A stretch of 64,000 bases of DNA from positions 62,001-126,000 of the forward strand of contig JAVSML010019219.1 of NCBI GenBank assembly GCA_038503035.1, given 5' to 3'. Shown piece by piece: positions 22,656-35,247 of this stretch. The notes beneath the pieces are model-generated. The model did no database searches and had not been told where the DNA came from. It was given only the letters and a program-made list of their open reading frames with translations. Origin of the DNA: Crocodylus rhombifer (taxonomy: Eukaryota; Chordata; Crocodylia; Crocodylidae). Position 1 is the first letter of the stretch; every line of letters begins with the position of its first letter. The position numbers were made by a program, and so were the translations under genes.

Positions 22656-25600
22656 GAAGTCTCTTTGCTCCAAGCTGAGCAGGGCAGGTAAGAAGATCGG
22701 GCTGTACTGCTAGGGGTTGAGTAGCAGGATTTTTAGAATGGTTATGGCTAGAAGCAGGGATTAAGTACCCTAAGCAGACAGCCCCCAACCTCTGGACCAA
22801 ACAGAGCAGTCTTACAACTGTGAAGACCGGAGGCTGGTGTCCTCATTGCGTCTGGCCATTAACGAGTACCGTGTAGACCTGGGAGGAAACATATCTGATA
22901 GGTTTTTGTTTTAACTGAAAGTTGTAGAAACTATCCTGTTATGATGACATCTTTTCCTGCTTTCATCAAAAGGAAAATCCTAATTTTGTGTCCTTTCTCT
23001 GAAATACTGCCTTTCTCAACACAAACCTGGATAACGTTGAAGAGAAACATAGAAATTTTTTTTTTCCCCCCTTAAAAAGCAGCCATTAAAAAGATTTTTT
23101 CCATCATTATTTTTAGCTGGGGAATTAAGAACTTCCCTCTCTTGGCTTTATCGACATGGGATGAAGTCCTGGCTCCGCAGAATTCAGAGGCAAAATGCCT
23201 CCGGTGATTCAGTACATTTGACAGACTCCTCTCCTTCCCAGCCGGGGGATGTGTGAGTGTGTGTGTTGGGAGGATTATACGTGCTTAATTTTGATACAGA
23301 AGTGTTTGCAAAGTAGTGCTTTCAGGATGGCTGCATGGAAGACTCAGCACAAATTTTGGACTATGAGACATATTTTCTCCCTTGAAGGGCACTGTCTTGT
23401 TGCTTCCTGCTGTCCCCAGGTCTCTGCCAACCGCAAGGAGAAGGGAGAATCCTTGTTCTCTGTCTAATGTTTTTTTTTCCCCCAAGGGTTTCACCTGCTC
23501 TCATTTCTGATGACAAATCTACACAGAGAGAAATACAGTGAAAACTGATTAGTCGCTAGGATAACTTGTCATTAGAGTCTTATTAGTCAGCATACTGAAA
23601 CTTTTTTCCAGACTCCTATTATTTGTACACAAAACAGTCTGGCTAATTTGGCATCTATTAAAGAGGAATTAGGCATTGCCAAATGCACACACCTGCTAAA
23701 CTACAGTGGAGTTTGCTCCTGTCAGCTTAACAGGTACCGACCTGTGCCCTCCATAGCACCTTCGAATCAACTCATACTCACAAAGCACTGGATGTTCTTC
23801 AGCTTTTCATGGCTCAACAAGATGTATGGCAATCAACGGTTTCATTTTGCAGAATTATCTTGTTTTGACAATGAGTGCATGCGTGAGTGCAAAGCCAAAA
23901 TCCTTGATTGTTTTACTTCCTCATAATCATGCCATTTTTACATAGTGAGCACTCTGAATTTTTATAGTAAGAAATTGTTCATTAATCATTGATCTGTATA
24001 ACCACATCGTTCGCAGACAGCAAGCCAGAGTGCATATACAATTTGCATTTACAATTTTTGCAATATATTTTTTCTTCGTGATGTATGTCAAAAATCATTC
24101 TTTAATAGTATCTCAACATGGCCTCCAAAATATATCTCAGAACAAGTCAAAAGGGGCTAACTACTGCTTATTAGTCACTCAGGGATAATTAGTCATTGTT
24201 ACCAATCCTCTGGGAGTGACAAATCCATCAGATTTTACTACGCTCTTATATGCCAGGCAACCCTGCTACAGTGGCAACATATAGTTTCTGTGTAGGATGT
24301 GCCAGAGACACTTGGCTGAATGAAATATAGATCAAGTAGAAGGCAGGGTAGATTTGCACCTTACAGACTAACTAAAGTGTGTGTGTATATGTGCAAGCAT
24401 CCTATTTGTGCCTCAGGAGGGAAAAGAAGGAATCTCTTTCCGTCATGTTCCATTACGTCTGTCAGAGGTGTTTGTATTTTGCATTTATAGAGTCATTGAT
24501 CCTGAAGATGAAGCAGCAGCATGATGTCTTTTGTCCATCAGCCCCAGCGACTGCATAGCTGTTCCATACAGCACAGTGATGGGCTCCATCAATCTTTGCT
24601 CTGTATCTTGTGCAACTCCGGCCCACAGTTGAATGTGTGCTTCAAGTCCCCCTCTGTGCCCAGCTCTGGAGGGTGTAAGTTTGCTGCAGCCCCCAACTTA
24701 ACCTTAACATGTAGCATAAACAGTGGCAGCTCATTCTCTGGATCCCGGAGACTCCTTTATGGGCCGAGCTGGCAGCTACTACAGCTGATGGTATCAAGTG
24801 CAGCTGTTAGAATCCAATGGTATATCTAGAAGATACGGTAGGTTCTCGGGCACAAAGTTATGCCCAAAAGCTTGCCTAAAATCTCTCCCAGCTGTACAAT
24901 TGGTCCCATAAAAGATATGAAAAAACCCTTGTTTCTTAAATATTTCCTGGACCATCGTGGCAACAATACTCCATCTGTATTAAGCCATTCCAGACAAGCA
25001 TTGTCTAACCTGCTCTTAGGTTGAGAACCACTGGGGTGGAGCAGCCCATGCTTCCATTGACCTTCACAGGGCTTGTGGGTGCTCAGAAGGATTTGGACAG
25101 CAGGATTGACTGGTATTTAGTTCCAACTATTATTTTATCCAATTAAGAGAGGTTTTATTGAGGAGGGGCCCAGTCCTCATCTCACTGAGGGCAATGACAA
25201 AACTTCTACTGGCTTTGGTTGTGCAGGGTCAGGACCCTGTGGTATTTTAGGGCCCCAGCATGGCAGGTGAAGGCATTTTGCTTGGCACGCATGCTTCAGG
25301 ACAGACAACAGGGAAGGGGCTGGGGCTGCACTGCCGCAACAAGGATCAGGCCCCTCGCAGCTCCACCGCTGGCATACCAACATCTTACAAATCAAGGTCG
25401 CAGGTCTTTTTGGCATTCTGCCCCAAAATCGTTGCCAGCCCCTGTTCTTGGACACAGATCGCTCCTGTGTACAGTGTCACTGTTCACTGGCTGTGATGGA
25501 GTAATGCCAGGTTCACTTGAATGTTGGTGAATTCACAATGATGCTCAGGGAGTGGAGTGATCTATAGGTGAGGTATTGCTGCATTTTACTAGGCCAAGCA

Positions 25601-26260
25601 GCTCTTCAGCTGGTGTAAAGTGCCATAGTCCTATTGAGTTAACAGAGCTTGTGACATCTGAAAATGTAATCTTTTAGCTCTCTTTCCTCATGAAGGTGAG
25701 CGGACTCCTCATACTCTGTATTGCTGCTTAAAACAAACTCCCCTCATGGGGCTTGTTTACACCCCACCCAGGACGGAGATAACTGCATTAGCTTTAATTT
25801 GGACCCTTCATTATTTCAATACACACTGTGTTCTGGCACTCTTATGTCAGATTAAAATGTCCCATTTTGATTGAATGTTCACTGTATTTTTTCCAGCTTC
25901 CTTTAAAATGGAAATTAGAAGTGTGTTGCAATAACTAAAGGTGGGAATCAAAATGGCTTTTGGTAGGTTTATTATTTCAGGCCCATTTGTATGTAGGGCA
26001 GCCCATATTCTGCGCCTCTGCAGGACTGAGACAGTGAATAGTGTGAGCAGAGGTCCGTAGGAAGGAGTGATTCTGGCAATATGTTTTAAATTGGGAGCAA
26101 CCAGTGTGGTTATTAAAAAGATGCATGTTTTACCATTCAGGGACCCTAACCTTAGTTTTAATTAGTTTTTTTTCCCCCTGGACTGAGTTAGGAGCTCATC
26201 AACAAGCAATATAGATCAATCTTGTGGGGAAATGTGGTCAGAAAATCTTGCAATAAAGTG
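22656..26260. other. Unassigned intergenic sequence, AT-rich in parts
   Basis: No gene supported. A short piece at 24,347-24,385 (TAGATTTGCACCTTA then GACTAAC) matches the repeat at 52,268. A bare hAT terminal sequence (GGTTGAGAACCACTG) lies at 25,013-25,033. The AT-rich stretch around 22,900-24,200 looks non-repetitive. Confidence 0.35.
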
Positions 26261-26279
26261 CAAGCGTGAAGTAGGAGCA

Positions 26280-26670
26280 TAGCAGTGGATTTATGAAGTA
26301 TGTGTTTGGGTGTATGTGCATGCAGTGACTGTGAGCAGCATGTGAGTGTGCACACCATAGGTACCTACACCACATATGTGGCATGTGTATAACACTTTTT
26401 TTGTGTCTAGCATGGGTAGGTGCAGTGTTGCACACTAGGTGCATGGACAGTGGTTATGTGTATGCCTCTATAGTGCACTTGCCATAGAAAGCATGTAGTG
26501 CATACCTGGGTATGTCCATGCTATCTGTGGCTGGGTATGCAGTGGTTGTGTGTGTGTGGACAACAGTAGGTATATATACAATGGTAGGAGTACATGCAGT
26601 GGGTGTAGGTGTGCTGTAAGTTAGTGGAAAAGTTCAATGTGCACCAGGTGTGTGTATGAACATCCTCAGT
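26280..26670. repeat. TG-rich degenerate tract
   Basis: About 390 bases dominated by TGTG, GCATG and GTGCA words, with recurring GCAGTG units every 30-60 bases (for example at about 26,321, 26,422, 26,449 and 26,541). It looks like a decayed TG-repeat or minisatellite. The CA-rich block at 47.1-47.7 kb has similar composition on the opposite strand. Confidence 0.55.
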
Positions 26671-27032
26671 TTAAGGACATGGGATTCCTCAGATCACTGC
26701 TTCATGCTCTTTGCCATCCTCTGACAGTGGCTGACTGAAGTTATTTCAGAGAAAGCCAAAGACACCACAGAGAACTTGGCCAATTGTGTGCTGCTGCCTG
26801 TAACCTCATCTCTGCTGTTAGCTGGGTATGTCCTGAAGCATGAGATCTGACCATCCTCATCCCTGCTTTCCCTTGTGTGCACTGGGCACAAGTTAGCAAA
26901 GATTATAACATGAACTGTGTCTTATTCTGAACCCGCTTACAATTCTGCAGCAGCAAGCACTGTGGCCCAAGGGGCAAGATGGTATGCAGCAGACAGAAAA
27001 GAGAAATGCATTTAAATCAAGTTGAAAAGAAA

Positions 27033-27083
27033 TCTATCTATCTATCTATCTATCTAGGTCCCTAGATAGATAGATAGATATAT
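27033..27083. repeat. Mirror-arm tetranucleotide repeat (TCTA)n / (TAGA)n
   Basis: (TCTA)n runs to 27,056, then GGTCC, then (TAGA)n from 27,063. The two halves are reverse complements around a 4-6-base centre, so the tract can form a long hairpin or cruciform. Confidence 0.95.
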
Positions 27084-29333
27084 GTTGGTTGGTTTTTAAA
27101 TAAAACATTTCATTTTCACATGAGAAGTTTGGAAAGACTTTGGCAGTGCTACATTTGAAGGTGTCTACATGAAATGCTTTGACCCTTTAAAATGTTTTTT
27201 TCCTCGTTTGCTTTTTTGCAATCCAGACTGGTAGCCAGTGGTGTAACAAGCAGAGATGGTACTCAGGGCAAACCCCACGGGAGAGCATGGAGGGGGGTCA
27301 TGCAGTTTTGGGGGCCAGGGGCACGGGATCTGAGCAGGAGGAGGGTACAATACTTTTGCCCGAGCCAGGAACACTTACACAGTCCCAGCTGAGCTGCAGG
27401 TGCTTGACTTTGCCTGGCTGTTGCTCTTAAAGGGATGGGGGTGATTCCAGTGCCCCTCGTAACCTGACGTTTGGGGCTAGTGCCCCTATTGCCCACTGCT
27501 AGTTAACTCATTGGCAGTAGCCTAACTAGGGTGAGGAGAGCAGGGGATGCCCCAGTTGCTGTTTTGGGGGTGGGATTGGAATAGTATCTGCTGCCACTGC
27601 AGAACGCATGGTCACCGGGAGCCACCCGTCACTGCCGCCTCCATGCATCCTGCTGCCCCAAAGCCTGGCTGCTTTGTTGCGCCTCTGACCCAGGAGGACA
27701 AATCTGGCTCTGAATTGCATGTTGTTTTGGTCCATTTTTCAGTGCATTTACTATTAGCCAGGGAAATTCACTCAGTTCTAGGCCAGAAAGCAGTTCCAGC
27801 CTAAGAGCGGGAGGCTTATGTCCAGGAAAGGATGGAGGCTCGCAGCCAGGGGGTAAGAGTCTCTAGAGGAGGGAAGTTTGCCCAGACTATGTGCCTGGAG
27901 GCTGTGCAGAATTTCCCACTGCAAAACCGGTCCATCTGGGACTGATCTCAGTCCTGTCCCTCCCTTGTCTGTGCCTCCCGCTCTCAGCCACTGACAGCAG
28001 CCCCCTCATTTCATTCTGGCAGTGTAGAGTTATTAATAGAGAGCAGATGAAATCTGAGGGCGCAGCCTGCTTGGAAGCTGCTCTGCTGAATGTGATGGCA
28101 CTTAATATCTGGCTCTCTGCCATGCTTAGGGAAGAAGCATAGGCCTGGGTCTTAATGTACCAGGTCCGTTCATTAACTGATCATCGAAGGGGGAAGTTCC
28201 TTTCGAGACCAGAGAGGTACAAAAGACTCCAGCTGGCCCAGCACGGGATCTGTTGCACAGGACTGCTTCCTCTTTGAATTGCAGTAGTGCTAATGCACCA
28301 AACCACATGCCTGCCAGCCCCCTGATGGGGAGGGAGAGACTCTGTTTTCTGCTGCAGCGAGCTCCTCTGAGAAGGTATTCAAGTCCAGGACATATGCCCA
28401 ACTCCATGTGGAAGCACACCAAGGGGGGCTTGGCTCTTGTAACAGGGATGTGAACTCACTGCTACTTGATATCAAAAAGGCACGCTCCAGGCTGGTTTCC
28501 AGCATTTAAATAGGGAGGTAACATCTGGGTAAGATGACTCCGAAGAAGAAGAGGGCGCATACACAGGTTGGTCCACATGTGCCGCAGAGCGGTGTGGGGT
28601 AGTAGTTGGAGGATTGCCAAGAGTGAGGCCATTATACATCCGTTCACACCAACTCTGAAGTGCGCACACAGAGTGCAAGTGGTGTTACTCCTTTTTCAAG
28701 GAGGATTACTTATTGCAGCTAAGGACACCACACAAGTCCGTTTAAAAGCCACTTGCGTGTAGACACAAGGCACTTTAAGATTAACCGCATTTATTTCAAC
28801 GTAACATGCCTATGTAGACAAGGCCTAAATGGGGGCTAGACTGATGGCTCTATTCTTCCAGAGAGTTTTTGGAGCCATTACTCTGGCTCCCAGGCTGCTT
28901 GGCCCAGACACTCTTCATTCAAGTTGCACCAGGCTGTTTGCCTTTTACACAGTCGTGTGACACAGATTGACAGCTACTTGCTGTAGAGCCTGGTAGTCTC
29001 CAGGGTGGTGAATCTGGCCGTGTCCTCCTGCATTTAATTAGTTTCAAAGAAAAAAATGCTTGTTTTATTTAAAAAATACATGAAGGTTGAGTTGGTTCCT
29101 TTAAATATCAAGGCTGGTTCAAACCAGAGACAAAATCTGGCACTTTTCAAGAGTTTCCAGAGAGCGCAGTCTGTCTGTCTGTCGATCTCACACACTTACA
29201 CACATCCTCTCTTTTTTTTTCCCCAGCATTGTTCTTATTTTTCCTATTTTTCACCATTGATGTAATTTTTCCAGTAGTGTTCTGCTAACAGGCTTTCTCC
29301 CACCATCAGAGAGTAACTGAGGTTTGTATTTCT
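27084..29333. other. Unassigned intergenic sequence
   Basis: No gene supported. Loose CATAACTAG-type pieces occur near 27,231 and 27,510. GTGTAGACACAAGG (about 28,757) and TGTAGACAAGGCC (about 28,814) resemble the ends of GTCTACA-type elements. Confidence 0.35.
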
Positions 29334-30295
29334 AGCAATGCCTCATAGTTTCATAGTAGCTGGGGTCAGGAGGGACCTGAACAGATCATCTAGCCTGACC
29401 CCCTGCCACAGGCAGAAATGAATGCTGGGTTCACAAGACCCCAGGCAGGTGATCATCCAACCTCCTCTTGAATTTGTCCAAGGTAGGGGCAAGGACCACT
29501 TCCCTGGGAAGTTGGTTCCAAATTTTGGCCACCCTAACTGTAAAATATTGCCTTCTGACTCTAACTTAAACCTATTCTCCATCAACTTATGACCATTGTT
29601 CCTTGTCACCCCAGGTGGTGCTGGGGAGAAAAGGGCTCTACCTATTTGCTGATGATCTCCCCTGATGAGTTTGTAGGCAGCCACCAGGTCCCCCCTCACC
29701 CTCCTCTTGCTGAGGCTGAACAGGTTCAGGTCCCTCAGTCTTTCCTCGTAGGGCCTGTCCTGCTGCCCTCTCACCAAGTGGGTGGCCCTCCTCTGAACCC
29801 TCTCCAGGCTGGCCACATCCCTTTAAAATGCAGCACCCAGTACTGGATGCAGTACTCCAACTGCGGCCTGACCAGTGTCACATGGAGGGGATGCATCACC
29901 TCTCTGGACTGGCTTGAGATGCATCTTTGGATGCATGACAAGGTATGGCTGGCCTTGATGGCTGTGGTCTGGCATTGGCGGTTCATGTTCATCTTGGAGT
30001 CAATAATAACTCCAAGATCCCATCCCGCCTCTGTGCTTTCAAGAGGGAAACTCCCCAGCATGTATGTATGCTGTGGATTCCTTCTCCCAAGGTGCAGCAC
30101 TCTGCACTTGTCTATATTGAACCCCATCCTATTCTCATCTGCCCACTTCTGTAGTCTGTCTAAATCTAGTTGCAGCCTCTCTCTCTCTTCAAGTGTGCCC
30201 ACCTCGCTCCACATCTTAGTGTCACCAGCAAACTTGGACAGCATGCTTTCCACCCCCTCGTACAAGTCGCTGATGAAGCTGTTAAAGAGTCCATC
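29334..30295 (-). mobile_element. CR1 LINE, 5'-truncated, antisense
   Basis: Minus-strand CR1 covering the last part of the reverse transcriptase, the C-terminal region and the 3' UTR. It ends at about 29,340 with the reverse of a CR1 tail (ATAGTTTCATAG). The 5' truncation falls within the LFNSFISDL segment at about 30,295. Sequence similarity to the 41-kb copy is evident in the C-terminal region. Confidence 0.92.
29560..30295 (-). pseudogene. CR1 ORF2 C-terminal remnant
   Basis: Two frames carry the remnant. The upstream one holds the end of the reverse transcriptase and thumb-like region (NSFISDL, KCRVLHLGRRN, VRPQLEYC). A frameshift near 29,820 leads into LERVQRRATHL, PYEERLRDLNLFSL and APPGVTRNNGHKL. 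The catalytic FADD motif is altered to FAGD: GGT at 30,224-30,226 replaces the first of the two Asp codons. The copy is 5'-truncated and inactive. Confidence 0.88.
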
Positions 30296-30849
30296 ATAGT
30301 GAATCCTGTGTGGTCTGCACAAAGCTGTGCTGTGAGGGGGGAGGAAAGTAGGAATAAAAATGCCAAGAATTGAGTCTGAAAAGAAAGGAAATGCAATGCA
30401 ATGCACCTCCCCACCAGTGGAATCTGGACCTGACTTACATCTTATTCTTCATGCTGCAGTAACATGGAGCCAAGCCACTCCCAGATCTTTTTTGGTTTGA
30501 TTCCACTTAAAGTTAAGTAATTTCATGTATCCCCCAAACTGTTATTACAGGGGAAGGGACTCACCACACTTCAGCTACTCCACGGTAATTCCACCCATGC
30601 CTGCTCTTACCCTGTGTGAAATAAACCTCCTATGAAATTTAATTGCCCTGATTTATTGTTCACTTATTTAGGGTGAAACTAGGCATAGGGATGGTTACCA
30701 TGCAGCAGCAATGCTCTGCCCCCTGTTAATTAAGAGCGCACAGGGTGATTGCAGGCTTAGAGGAATTAGGAGCTCCATTGGGACTCACAAACCCACTTGT
30801 AACAGCTGTGACCCCACTGAAGTGTGAAGCCCACTGATGTAGTCCCAGC
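30296..30849. other. Unassigned intergenic sequence
   Basis: Nothing recognised between the CR1 truncation point and the next SINE-like block. Confidence 0.35.
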
Positions 30850-31049
30850 TGTGCTATGGACCCTATTGTGCTACGTACTACAGAGACAGCAACTGAGAGA
30901 CAGCCCCTGCCAACAATAGTCTAATATGACCACGTGTATAAGGGATATTCCCATTTCACAGATGTAGAACTGAGGCTGAATAGTGAAGTGTTTTGCTCAA
31001 AAGGCAGAAAGAAGGGCTATGGAAAAGCCAGGAACTGAACTGAATCCAC
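30850..31049 (+). repeat. MIR-like SINE, middle and 3' part
   Basis: CCTATTGTGCTACGTACTAC, AGACAGCCCCTGCC, then CCCATTTCACAGATGTAGAA and GCCAGGAACTGAACTGAA appear in MIR-type order. This is the most complete of the MIR-like copies here. Confidence 0.6.
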
Positions 31050-32548
31050 AAGCTCAGCAAGAAGTTGTAGTAGATTATGTGTTACGGGTAAAAGAACTGT
31101 CCCATCCAACAGAGGAGAATGATGTTAAAATAACCCTTGTTTGGTTCTGTTTATTCAGCACTGGGTGCCGGGAGTTCCTGATCCACGACTGGGGCTTCCG
31201 GATGCTAACGGTACACAAGCAATAATACTACTCGTGATGATGGTACACTGCTCTAAGGTGTGTCTGAAGCCAATAGAAGATACAAGAGAGGTGTTAGAGC
31301 ATGAAACGAGCCTTTTATAGAACAAAGGCAGAGAAATACCATGCAACCCCTGATAAGAGAGCCATTATGAAAACCACTCTGTATAGAGGATGTCAAAGCC
31401 TCCCGCAAATAAACAAGCCAGTGAGCAGCCAGCCCATGCTGATGATAGCATCACCTCTTCTGAGCCAAGTGGGAAGCAGGTGGAATTTCTGTTCCCACAG
31501 ATCAAAGCAGGCTTATAAAACAATGATCTCATTTCAAGAGAGCAGCAGAGCTACAAGCCTCCCTATACTGGAACACAGCCATGCTTGTGATGGGCAGAAA
31601 ATGGCATCAGGCATAAGCTATGTATGTGTACGTATCATGGGAAGTGCAGCAGGTCTGGCCCTGTAAGTGGGGCAGCCAGCTCTGGGTAGCAGCCCAGCTG
31701 TGATTGATGATAAGCTGGTAGGTAAAAACCCAAGCAAGGAAGAAGGAGCAATTTGCAGGTGGGAAGTAGAGTGACCCTAGAGAAGCTTGCTTCTAGGAAG
31801 GGCCAGAACTACAGGGCCCTCTTCTGCTGCCTGAGAAAAGGCTAACCTTTGCTCATTTATTTGTTTGTTTGGACCAAGGAATTATGGTTTGTGTTGCAAG
31901 GACTGGCTGAGGAACTCCCAAGGGAGCAAAGCCAGGCACTGGGGCTGCAGGCACACAATCCTGCTTGTGGACTTTAGTTTGGGTGGATTGAAGGACTCCT
32001 GGGGGCATAGCCCACCTGCACAGCAGCTGGCATACCCACCTGCTTATGGGAAGACAAGATGGACAGGGCTACAGGATGATGATGGGTGTTTGAGGAAGGG
32101 CCCTGCCCTAGCATGGGGAGATGAATGAATTTGGGGTGGTGCTTGGGTGTCATTTTCTCTGAATGGACTGATGATGGAGTGTCCCACCCTGCGAAGAATT
32201 TCTCTACTGATCTGGCAGAGTTCTGTCTGAAGAGGAGACAGTTTGCTTCCCACAAGCCAAACAGGCTTGAATGAGAGACTGGGAACTGGAGTGTCAGCTA
32301 AAAGCAACAGGCACCTCCTGATGAGAGCAAAGAGCAATCCCTGATAAGCACCTGGCTAAAACTCTCTCCCAAGTCCCTCCGCGGCAGCTGGGGAGGAGGA
32401 GGGTGGGTAGGGCAGGATGGTCTGGTTGTAAAGCAACCGCTGGTGTCATGGCACATCTGAATGCTGCCCTTGCCTTTTACTCCAAGAGGCTGGACAAACC
32501 AGTTGATCTCTCACTGCTTGTTAACCCGTCTCTAGCATAGGGTGTGTG
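31050..32548. other. Unassigned intergenic sequence
   Basis: No gene supported. Open frames of 80-120 codons occur on both strands without domain signals. Confidence 0.35.
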
Positions 32549-32645
32549 AATGCTTGTGTGCTCACACAGCACTGTGAAATAGGTCCCAAGGTGCCAAACG
32601 TGGCAGCCCCATGGCAGGGTAAGTGCTATTTGGCTTGTAAAGTGT
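32549..32645 (+). repeat. Unnamed dispersed repeat, copy A
   Basis: Shares ordered blocks with 38,515-38,613: a CACA-AC/GC-AC-TGTG opening, AATAGGTCCCAA, GTGCCAAA, CATGGC-GGGTAAGT and a GTAAA close. The family is not recognised. Confidence 0.5.
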
Positions 32646-33022
32646 CTGATGTTTGTATTGGTGCACAAAAGACTGAACTCTTAGCATGCCTTCACATTAT
32701 CTGGCAAGATGATTTGCAATTGAATTGATATTTCCCTAATTAACTAACTCAAGTTTTTAAATGTCTGATTTTTAGAATTGCTTGTGGATGATTGTCACTG
32801 GTGGCACTCCTAACAGTTTTGACTGGGGCAAAAGTGGGGCACCAAATTGAAGGATATATGCCCGAATCCAGAGTTGCATATTGTTCCCCAAACTCTCTCT
32901 CCTCTCCTAGAGGAGCAGAAAATTAAACATTAACTTGCTAGTAGGTAATAAGACCTTGATTTAGTTATGATTTGATGTTACTTCTTAGTAACATTTAGCA
33001 CCTGGGTTATGTTCATTCAGTT

Positions 33023-33093
33023 GAACATTGTGAGCATGCTCATTCAATGACCACCTTTGGCTTCCTGTGGGTTATTGTCTTTAAAGTCCATTT
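33023..33093 (+). repeat. Local duplication block A, copy 1
   Basis: About 68 bases beginning GAACATTGTGAGCATGCTCA and ending GTCTTTAAAGTCCATT recur at 33,748-33,815 with few differences, in the same orientation. Confidence 0.9.
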
Positions 33094-33595
33094 CTGGTGA
33101 TTTAAAATGTCTCCACTTATACCATGCTTGAGTTTGGGTTGCACTTCAACACATTTTGAAATCCGGCAAAGGTACAGGAAACTTGATGGGGGTCACTTAT
33201 CAAGAACCAACTATAAATCAAATGTGTGTTTGTTAATTCCATGTATAGCATTGTTATCCACTAAGAAGACTGAAAATTAAAGGCAAGTAACACTTGTGCA
33301 AGAGAGATGAATTCTCATGTTTCAGGTTTAAGCCACCTCTAGGTGTGGGTGGTCAGGTGGTAACTTGCTCCATTCACTGGTCCCCTAAGAGGACATGTTG
33401 TTTCTGAAGCAGCTGCTGCCATCATTATTGGAGATGGGCAGCTATGCTATGTGTGGTACCCTGGTCATATTCAGTATGGTGAGTCTTACATTTTTACATC
33501 TTCTGCTGCACTTATCCCCATCCCTACTGGTACTTTGCGAGGCCTGAGGGTCATGCCAGTGAGGCCTCTTTAAAGATGGTCTTAACCTTATACAG

Positions 33596-33690
33596 TTGGC
33601 TGAGATGGGTTAGTCATGGATAATCCTGCCTTGAACAGGGGGCTGGACAAGATGACCTTGCGAGGTCCCTTCCAGCCCTACTTCCCTATA
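33596..33690 (+). repeat. CR1 LINE 3'-tail fragment
   Basis: GAACAGGGGGCTGGACAAGA, then GAGGTCCCTTCCAGCCCTA and a CTTCCCTATA end. It is a short tail of the same type as at 8.3 kb and lies between the two copies of duplication block A. Confidence 0.85.
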
Positions 33691-33747
33691 GCGTGCTTAC
33701 TTAGCTCCATGCTATAACGGTGCCCTGTCCCTGTCTTGTGGGGGCTG

Positions 33748-33845
33748 AACATTGTGAGCATGCTCATTCAACCACTACCTTTGGCTTCCTGTGGGTTATT
33801 GTCTTTAAAGTCCATTATACCTACCTAGCTGGGCTATTCCTGAAT
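33748..33845 (+). repeat. Local duplication blocks A (copy 2) and B (copy 1)
   Basis: Block A copy 2 (33,748-33,815) runs directly into block B (33,814-33,845, ATTATACCTACCTAGCTGGG). Block B recurs at 34,275-34,306 with G/T and C/A changes. The arrangement A ... A-B ... B suggests stepwise local duplication or an unrecognised repeat family. Confidence 0.85.
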
Positions 33846-34274
33846 GACCCTGCTATTCTACTCTAGAGAAGCTAGCTCGTTTTCACTTTAGACACTAAAG
33901 ATTACTGCTTTAACCAGTAAGAGCAGAGAACCAGGACCAGTAAAATCCAGAGAGCACCACTCCCACTCAGACTCCAAGGCAAAGCCAGCAATTTAAGTAC
34001 ATGGCAAACATGTTGATCACTGGACACTTAAGCAGCTGATTTCCTTCCTTTTGACATATGGGTGGCTTGCCACAGACGCTGATGGGAATGTACATTAAAA
34101 TTTCTCCATAGCTGAGGTTGCTTCAAGTTGCAGTTTGGCATGAAGTTGCCTGGGTGAAAGTTGGAGGGCCAGACGTTGCTCAAGATGATGCTGGTGTAAA
34201 TCAGGCATAAATTTACTGGAGTCAGTAGAGTCCCACTGGGCTGAGTGGGATGGTTATTAGCCCAGGGCTGCTGA

Positions 34275-34306
34275 ATTATACCTACCGAGCTGGGATATTC
34301 CTGAAA
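34275..34306 (+). repeat. Local duplication block B, copy 2
   Basis: ATTATACCTACCGAGCTGGG followed by ATATTCCTGAA, matching 33,814-33,845. Confidence 0.8.
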
Positions 34307-35044
34307 CAGGATGGATTTCTGTATTTCTGAGGTCAGAGTAGTGTACATGTAAATGCCTATGTATGCCTATGTGTAAATATGCATGTTTCTGGACTCAGAT
34401 TTGCAGGGTCCAGGTGTGTTTATGTGTATGTGCCCTTTCAGAGGGGTGTGTATGTGCATGCACGTTTATAGAGAGGGTGTGTGTGTACTTGGGAATAAGG
34501 GGCTATTGGAAATCACTTCGAGGGCTCTGCTCTCCGAGCTGAGAAGTGTGGCTGTGAGCCTCAGCCTAGGCTTCAGTTCAACGGTGTAACTAGGGGTTGG
34601 CAGGTGAACCAACAGGTCCCTCGGCAACTGTTTTAGAGGGCTGCCCAAGAAAAACAGCTGCTGCCAGCAACCTGACTGCCACCTCCGCCATCGAGCAGCT
34701 CACTGCCACTGCCCAGCTGCTACTGCCTAGGGCACACAAAATCCTGGTTCTGCCTCTCTCCAAATCCACAGCCTTGGATGAAGCACCCGGTAGCTCTGTG
34801 GCTTGGTTTCCTGGCTGTTGGGGGATGGGGGGAGAATACCTGCACTTTCTCTACTTCATTTGCTGGCCCTTCAGAACAGAATCACTGTTGCCATGTATAG
34901 GTCCCGTATTTGGCCTTCTGGGCCTACAGTAAAGGTAGTAAATCTGAAAAAGGAGAATCCTGGAGAGGCACTAGGAGGTTTGTCGAAGCTCTTTTGGTGC
35001 GTCAAGCTCACTTGGATACAAGAAAATTCTGTGAATTAAGAACC
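34307..35044. other. Unassigned intergenic sequence
   Basis: A TG-rich stretch lies at about 34,345-34,490 and a loose CATAACTAG-type piece near 34,579. No gene is supported. Confidence 0.35.
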
Positions 35045-35052
35045 CTCTAGGC

Positions 35053-35239
35053 CACTGTTTTTGATCTGTGGTCTGCACCCCGCTGTAAGATCTACAGACG
35101 ATGTCTAAGAGGTCCGCAAAAGATGACTGTGATCAATCAAAAGTATGTGAATACCCACACTTACAATTCAAAGGGATCCAGACCTTCATTTGAAACTTTT
35201 TAGGGGTCTGCAAATGAAAAAAAAGGTTGAAAACCACTG
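35053..35239. mobile_element. hAT-type MITE, second family
   Basis: 187 bp with imperfect inverted ends (CACTGTTTTTGATC at left; GGTTGAAAACCACTG at right) and a perfect 8-bp target duplication CTCTAGGC (35,045-35,052 and 35,240-35,247). It contains an AGGTCCGCAAAAGATG block and AGGGGTCTGCAAATG. It has no coding capacity. Its terminal sequence relates it to the elements at 46,033 and 49,987. Confidence 0.92.
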
Positions 35240-35247
35240 CTCTAGGC

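Noticed and set aside
27033..27083. CRISPR-like array
   Set aside because: It is a tetranucleotide microsatellite with no spacers, in a vertebrate genome.
29589..30299. 236-codon plus-strand frame
   Set aside because: It is antisense to the minus-strand CR1 copy and has no independent support.
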